A stretch of DNA of 64,000 nt from Haemaphysalis longicornis. Taxonomy: Eukaryota; Arthropoda; Arachnida; Ixodida; Ixodidae. The stretch covers positions 102,774,417-102,838,416 of the forward strand of contig CM023449.1 of NCBI GenBank assembly GCA_013339765.2. The letters run 5' to 3'. Shown in pieces: positions 60,222 to 64,000 of this stretch. The position numbers and the translations under genes are program-made. Position 1 is the stretch's first letter. The number at the start of each line of letters is the position of its first letter. The notes below the pieces were generated by a model. It saw only the letters and a list, made by a program, of their open reading frames with translations, did no database searches and was not told the DNA's origin.

Positions 60222-60914
60222 CTTCGAGAACAGACGATGCAGCAGACGATTTTTCCCGCCTCTCGATTTTTGCCGGGCGCCGCCTGGCAGAGAGCGCAGA
60301 ACTTCGCCGCCAAAACTGCCAGCTTACGTCACGGTGACGTCACTTCCTGTCCAAACAGGAAGTGTTCGGACTCACCGCGGACTATCAGAGACTGGTAAAT
60401 CGAAGAGGCCCATTGTCGATGAAGTCGATGGTGAAACGTGCCGTGAACCCCCTGCCGCGCCTATGACGCAACGTGGAGCGGCTATGACGCAACGTGGCGT
60501 GGCTATGACGCAACACAATCCAACACAATCTACTTTAATCCAATCCAACCCAAAAATCCAAGCCAATCCAAGCCAATCCAATCGAATCCAATCCAATGCC
60601 CCTCGCGAGAGAGTGTTATAGCGCCGAAATCGCCACCACGCGAACGCGTGATGCTGACGTCACGATCACGCCACAGATGTTAGCGACCGCAGCGCGCGCG
60701 AACGACATATGTGGTTTAAGCGCGAACCGACCGCGGCGAGAGAGCGCGATGCGAGCGCCCCACCTGTTCTTGCGCGCGAACCTAACGCGGCGAGAGAGGG
60801 TGTTGCGCACGTCCCCACCTGTTGTGCGCCCGAACCGAACGCGGCGAGAGAGGGCGTTGCGAGGAGAGAAGGCGAGGAGGACGCGGGGGAGAGGGCGCAC
60901 CTCTGGCCGACGGT
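60222..60914. promoter_or_regulatory. Putative promoter of the unit-2 transposase, truncated on the far side
   Basis: Same elements as in unit 1: TGACGTCA at 60335-60342, ETS-like palindrome 60341-60364, 21-bp TGACGCAA repeats (about 60461-60516), CCAAT pentamers (about 60538-60598, different count from unit 1) and the GC-rich ~53-bp repeat to about 60870. Similarity to unit 1 ends at CTGGCCGACGGT (60903-60914). The divergent start codon and candidate gene of unit 1 are absent. Confidence 0.6.
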
Positions 60915-60960
60915 TGAATGAGTCAAGGATATAAGGCGCGTTCGTAACCTTCCGTTCTGT

Positions 60961-61044
60961 GTCGGCTTTGTGGCTCAGTTGGTAGAGTACCGTGCACCTT
61001 GCGTTCCGCCCGCAGAGTCGTAGGATCGAAACCTGGCGCCGGCA
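60961..61044 (+). ncRNA. tRNA-like sequence (tRNA-derived SINE head or tRNA pseudogene)
   Basis: The A-box-like TGGCTCAGTTGG (60971-60982) and B-box-like GGATCGAAACC (61023-61033) are ~40 bases apart. D-arm GCTC/GAGT, a 5-bp anticodon-type stem TTGCG/CGCAG with a 7-base loop TTCCGCC, and an outer pairing GTCGGC/GCCGGC can all be drawn. About nine extra bases between the D and anticodon arms and the weak T-stem argue against a functional tRNA. It lies 46 bp right of the duplication breakpoint. Confidence 0.45.
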
Positions 61045-61284
61045 AGTATTTATATAGTGTAGGGGAAGCGATGCGGACGCGGACTACGGACGCCAACGCG
61101 GATGACATCGTGAGTTACTGAAATGCTCTGCATTTAAAAATTATAAAATGCGAATAAGAACACAAAGTCACGCGGTACAAAAATGGGAAAAAGAAGGGGA
61201 AGAACCGAAAACGAGAAAAATAATAAGGTAATTCCCCCATCCCCTGTGGCAACAGGGATGAAAAAGGGGGCAAAACAAGATATG

Positions 61285-61825
61285 CCCATGAATGTGTTTG
61301 ACATGGGCCAAAAAATTAGTCACGCGGAATGAGTCCAAAGAAGATATGCCATGCACACAAAGGGCGAACAACTGCCCATTCACACCCGTTCTAAGAATCA
61401 GGGTAAGGTCATTGAAATGCACCTGTTGCACATGGGCAAAAACATTTGTCACGCGGAATGAAGAAGGTCCAAAGAAGATATGCCATGCACACAAAGGGCG
61501 AACAACTGCCCATTACACCCGTTATAAGAATCAGGGTAAGGTCATCGAAATGCACCTGTTGCACATGGGCAAAAACATTAGTCACGCGGAATGAAGAAGG
61601 TCCAAAGAAGGTATGCCCATGCACACAAAGGGCGAACAACTGCCCATTCACACCCGTTCTAAGAATCAGGGTAAGGTCATTGAAATGCACCTGTTGCACA
61701 TGGGCAAAAAAATTAGTCACGCGGAATGAAGAAGGTCCAAAGAAGGTATGCCCATGCACACAAAGGGCGCACATCTGCCCATACACCCGTACTAAGAATC
61801 AGGGTAAGGTCATTGAAACATGGAA
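61285..61825. repeat. Minisatellite, ~129-135-bp unit, about four copies
   Basis: ACGCGGAATG recurs at 61322, 61451, 61584 and 61719. Each unit contains GAAGGTCCAAAGAAG, CACACAAAGGGCGAACAAC, AAGAATCAGGGTAAGGTCATTG and CACCTGTTGCACATGGGC. The long open frames on both strands are a by-product of a repeat length near a multiple of three. It borders the 3' side of the Penelope-like element. Confidence 0.9.
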
Positions 61826-61829
61826 ACAT

Positions 61830-62365
61830 GAGCCACGTGGCTTCTGTTGGTGGGAGGCAAGGGTCGCGCCCAAAAGCCGTAGGACAGGTCAGTTTCGACA
61901 GGAAATGAGTGTACATTGCAATACAAAGATAAAAAAGCCAAGGTCAAACAAGTGAATAAAAGAAAGAAAACAGGAAGGTCCACGCGTATGACACGGCAGC
62001 AGGTGGTATGCATCTGGCCGGTGCATGGTACCAGTTCAGGAAATGCCGAACCGGTCAGCAGGGAATACTAGAAAACAACATTACAAAAAAGAAAGAGGAC
62101 ACGAAAGCAATCACACGCGCTCGCGTACACAAATTGATTACAATGTGAGAATATCAAAGCTAACAATGGTACTGAAGCCTTTTACCCAGATGACAATGTC
62201 CGGACTTGTGGGTCAGATTTGGTTTAGTGAAGCCATTGTGCTAAAAAACGCGGTGCTAGCACAAAACCATAACCATCTACGGGAACACGCAAACTGATAG
62301 GAGAATATTATTGAGGGAAAGAAATGAACAGGCGTAACATTAGCCTGACAAATGCAGCCGAAATT
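61830..62365. other. Probable 3' region of the Penelope-like element
   Basis: No open frame of note. The text follows (on the minus strand) the stop of the GIY-YIG frame and probably includes the PLE 3' untranslated region and terminus; the end is not defined. Confidence 0.35.
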
Positions 62366-64000
62366 TTAATCGGAGGAAAGACATGTTAAACTCCTATAAC
62401 TTTCATTGATGCCAAACGACGTTGACTTAAACTTATAAATGAGGGAGGACTCGCGAACCTCGCGATCGTGATGCGTTTTAAAACTAGATTCAAGAATTGT
62501 GGCCTTCAGTTGTTCAAAAGAATGACCAGGAGTCTTAACATGCTTTGATAGTGGCAAAAAAGGGCAGGTTTTTGCATGGGAATGGTGATTGTCAAACCTG
62601 AAACGAAAGGGTGTTTCAGTCTGGCCGATGTATTGTTTGCCGCAGAGGGTGCATTCCAGCAGGTATACGACGTTGGCGGAATCACAGTTAAAGTTCCCTT
62701 TTACATTAACATAATTGTTTAAAGCTGCGCTGGCAGTGCGCTGTGGGGTGGTCATTTGTGGGCATACCTTACACCGTGGTTGGTTACATGGCATGCAACC
62801 AGTAGTCTGTGGTCGGCTGATGCTAGATTTATTGAGAACACCACCCAAATTTTTGCTGCTTCTATAAACAACGCGTGGCGGCTCGGGAAATATTCTCTTA
62901 AGGCGTTCTCTTTGAGCAAGAATATGGTGATGTTTCCGTAGTATGGATGCACCTTTCGGAGAAGCTGCCGAATGGGTCAAAACGGGGTTTCTTTGTTGAT
63001 TGGGTTTGGAGCTATTAAGCGGAGAATGTCGGTGTGGTTGAACTGGTTAGCTCGTGTAAACGCGTCACAAATCACCTTGTCAGGGTACTTTTGATTCAAG
63101 AGTGCGGTTTTAGGTTCTCTGCAGTTAGAATCGAAATCTGCCTGGCTTGTGCAGATGCGCCTAAAACGGTGAGATTGGCAATAAGGTATTTCAGTCTTTC
63201 AGTGCCTGACATGCTGCTGTGGAAGTGCAAATACTGACGCGCGTCCGTAGGTTTCCTAACGAGATTAGTGAGAAGCCTGCCCTGAGAAACTGTGATAGTA
63301 ACATCTAGGAAATTTATGCTGTGGGTAGAGTACAAATGAGAGAGGGAGATAGTAGGATGCGCAAGGTTAAAATCCTCAATAAACGCAAGAAGTTCCATTT
63401 CACCGTGCTGCCATATCATGAATATATCATCTATATACCTTTTGTAGTACAGTGGCTTGATATTTTGGGTTTCGAGGAAGTTTGACTCTAGACATCCCAT
63501 AAAGATATTGGCGTAGTTGGGTCCGATTTTGGTGCCCATTGACGTTCTGCTGACTTGCACGTATTTGACACCATCAAACTCGAAATTATTAAGTTAAGAG
63601 ATAGGAAATCGATAGGTTTGTCACCCACCGACCGTTCATACGCACATGATACAGCGGTGATTCCATCCGCATGGGGATGGTTAGGGTATAGCGACACGAC
63701 ATCCAGGGTAACAAGTAAACAGTTGTTAGGAATTTCTATCTTCAGAATATCCGAGATAACATGATTTGTATCCTAATGAAGGATGGAAAGCTGGGGGGAA
63801 TGTCGCGAATTAGAGAGTCCACAGCGTGAGAGGTTCTCGGTGACAGTACCAATGCCAGAAACAATGGGGCGACCTGGGTTGTTATTTTATGAATCTTAGG
63901 GAGAAGGTACTATCTACCTGCTACTGGGCTTAAGGGGATACGAGAACGAGCGGTTGTTTCAGTTATTTCCTGATTGTGAACAAGATCAGTGAGTTTAGCT
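62366..64000 (-). pseudogene. Penelope-like retroelement: RT and GIY-YIG endonuclease, partial at window end
   Basis: Penelope-like elements couple a telomerase-related RT to a GIY-YIG nuclease. On the minus strand from 64000 down: YLLPKIHK (about 63890), VDSLIRDIPPSFPSFIR (about 63770-63820), VSLYPNHPHADGITAVSCAY (about 63640-63695), SMGTKIGPNYANIFMGCLE (about 63490-63545), YKRYIDDIFMIWQHGE (about 63400-63450, catalytic YIDD), FLDVTITVSQGRLLTNLVRKPTD (about 63240-63315). Then after frameshifts come HHHILAQRERLKRIFPEPP (about 62870-62930), the Cys motif CMPCNQPRCKVC (about 62760-62795) and the nuclease VVYLLECTLCGKQYIGQTETPFRFRFDNH (about 62590-62675). A stop after LKPHS (63096) and at least two frameshifts inactivate it. 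The N-terminus lies outside the window. Confidence 0.85.

Noticed and set aside
61446..61955. 169-codon open frame over the minisatellite, with repeated CTCCTWAK-like and RIRVRS text
   Set aside because: It changes phase with repeat copies and has an equally long partner on the other strand; a repeat artefact.

Overview
The window looks like repeat-dense nuclear DNA of an arthropod, most likely an ixodid tick. The grounds are: a tRNA-derived SINE beginning CCCACCGCAGTGGCTAA with a conserved 'CCCAGGTGG...TCCGGAGCCCTCCACTACGG' core, an RTE-type LINE tail ending in GAT repeats, I-clade LINEs ending AATAAAGTTTCTCTCTCT, abundant Ty3/gypsy and Penelope-like elements, and long (TA)n tracts. The species assignment is recalled family knowledge, not a database match. 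I see no ordinary host gene with confidence; almost everything recognisable is a transposable element or a tandem array.

Layout. 0-3.4 kb: decayed minus-strand LINE ORF1, a perfect hairpin and a GC-rich block. 4.1-11.2 kb: a plus-strand I-clade LINE (ORF1, endonuclease, RT, RNase H, 3' tail) broken by an antisense fragment of a related LINE and by a 947-bp TTAA-flanked MITE. 14.8-16.2 kb: a decayed CR1/L2-like RT. 17.5-18.2 kb: minus-strand gypsy gag remnant. 19.6-19.8 kb: RTE tail. 20.7-27.6 kb: a putative solo LTR, then a complete but inactivated Ty3/gypsy element (two LTRs, gag, PR, RT, RNase H, IN) sitting in a (TA)n microsatellite and itself carrying a second TTAA MITE. 28.8-30.5 kb: decayed pogo/Tigger element. 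30.7-32.4 kb: a solo LTR, then the 3' LTR and integrase end of a second gypsy element, cut off by a tandem array.

32.4-60.9 kb is the most unusual part. A unit of about 16.48 kb is present twice head-to-tail at about 99.8% identity; the second copy is truncated on its right. Each unit has a 128-bp tandem array (about 25 and 27 copies), about 5 kb of unrecognised AT-rich DNA with a SINE, a 130-bp tandem array built from three ~43-bp subunits, and an apparently intact two-exon PIF/Harbinger (HARBI1-type) transposase gene on the minus strand with a striking upstream region (CRE sites, an ETS-like palindrome, 21-bp repeats, CCAAT repeats, a ~53-bp GC-rich repeat). Divergent from it in the first unit are possible exons of a second gene, broken up by a Penelope fragment. 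It could be a tandem dimer of a giant Harbinger-type element, a macrosatellite-like locus, or partly an assembly artefact; the second 128-bp array carries many single-base indels that look like unpolished long-read consensus.

60.9-64 kb: a tRNA-like sequence at the duplication breakpoint, a ~130-bp minisatellite, and a Penelope-like element (RT plus GIY-YIG) running off the right end of the window.
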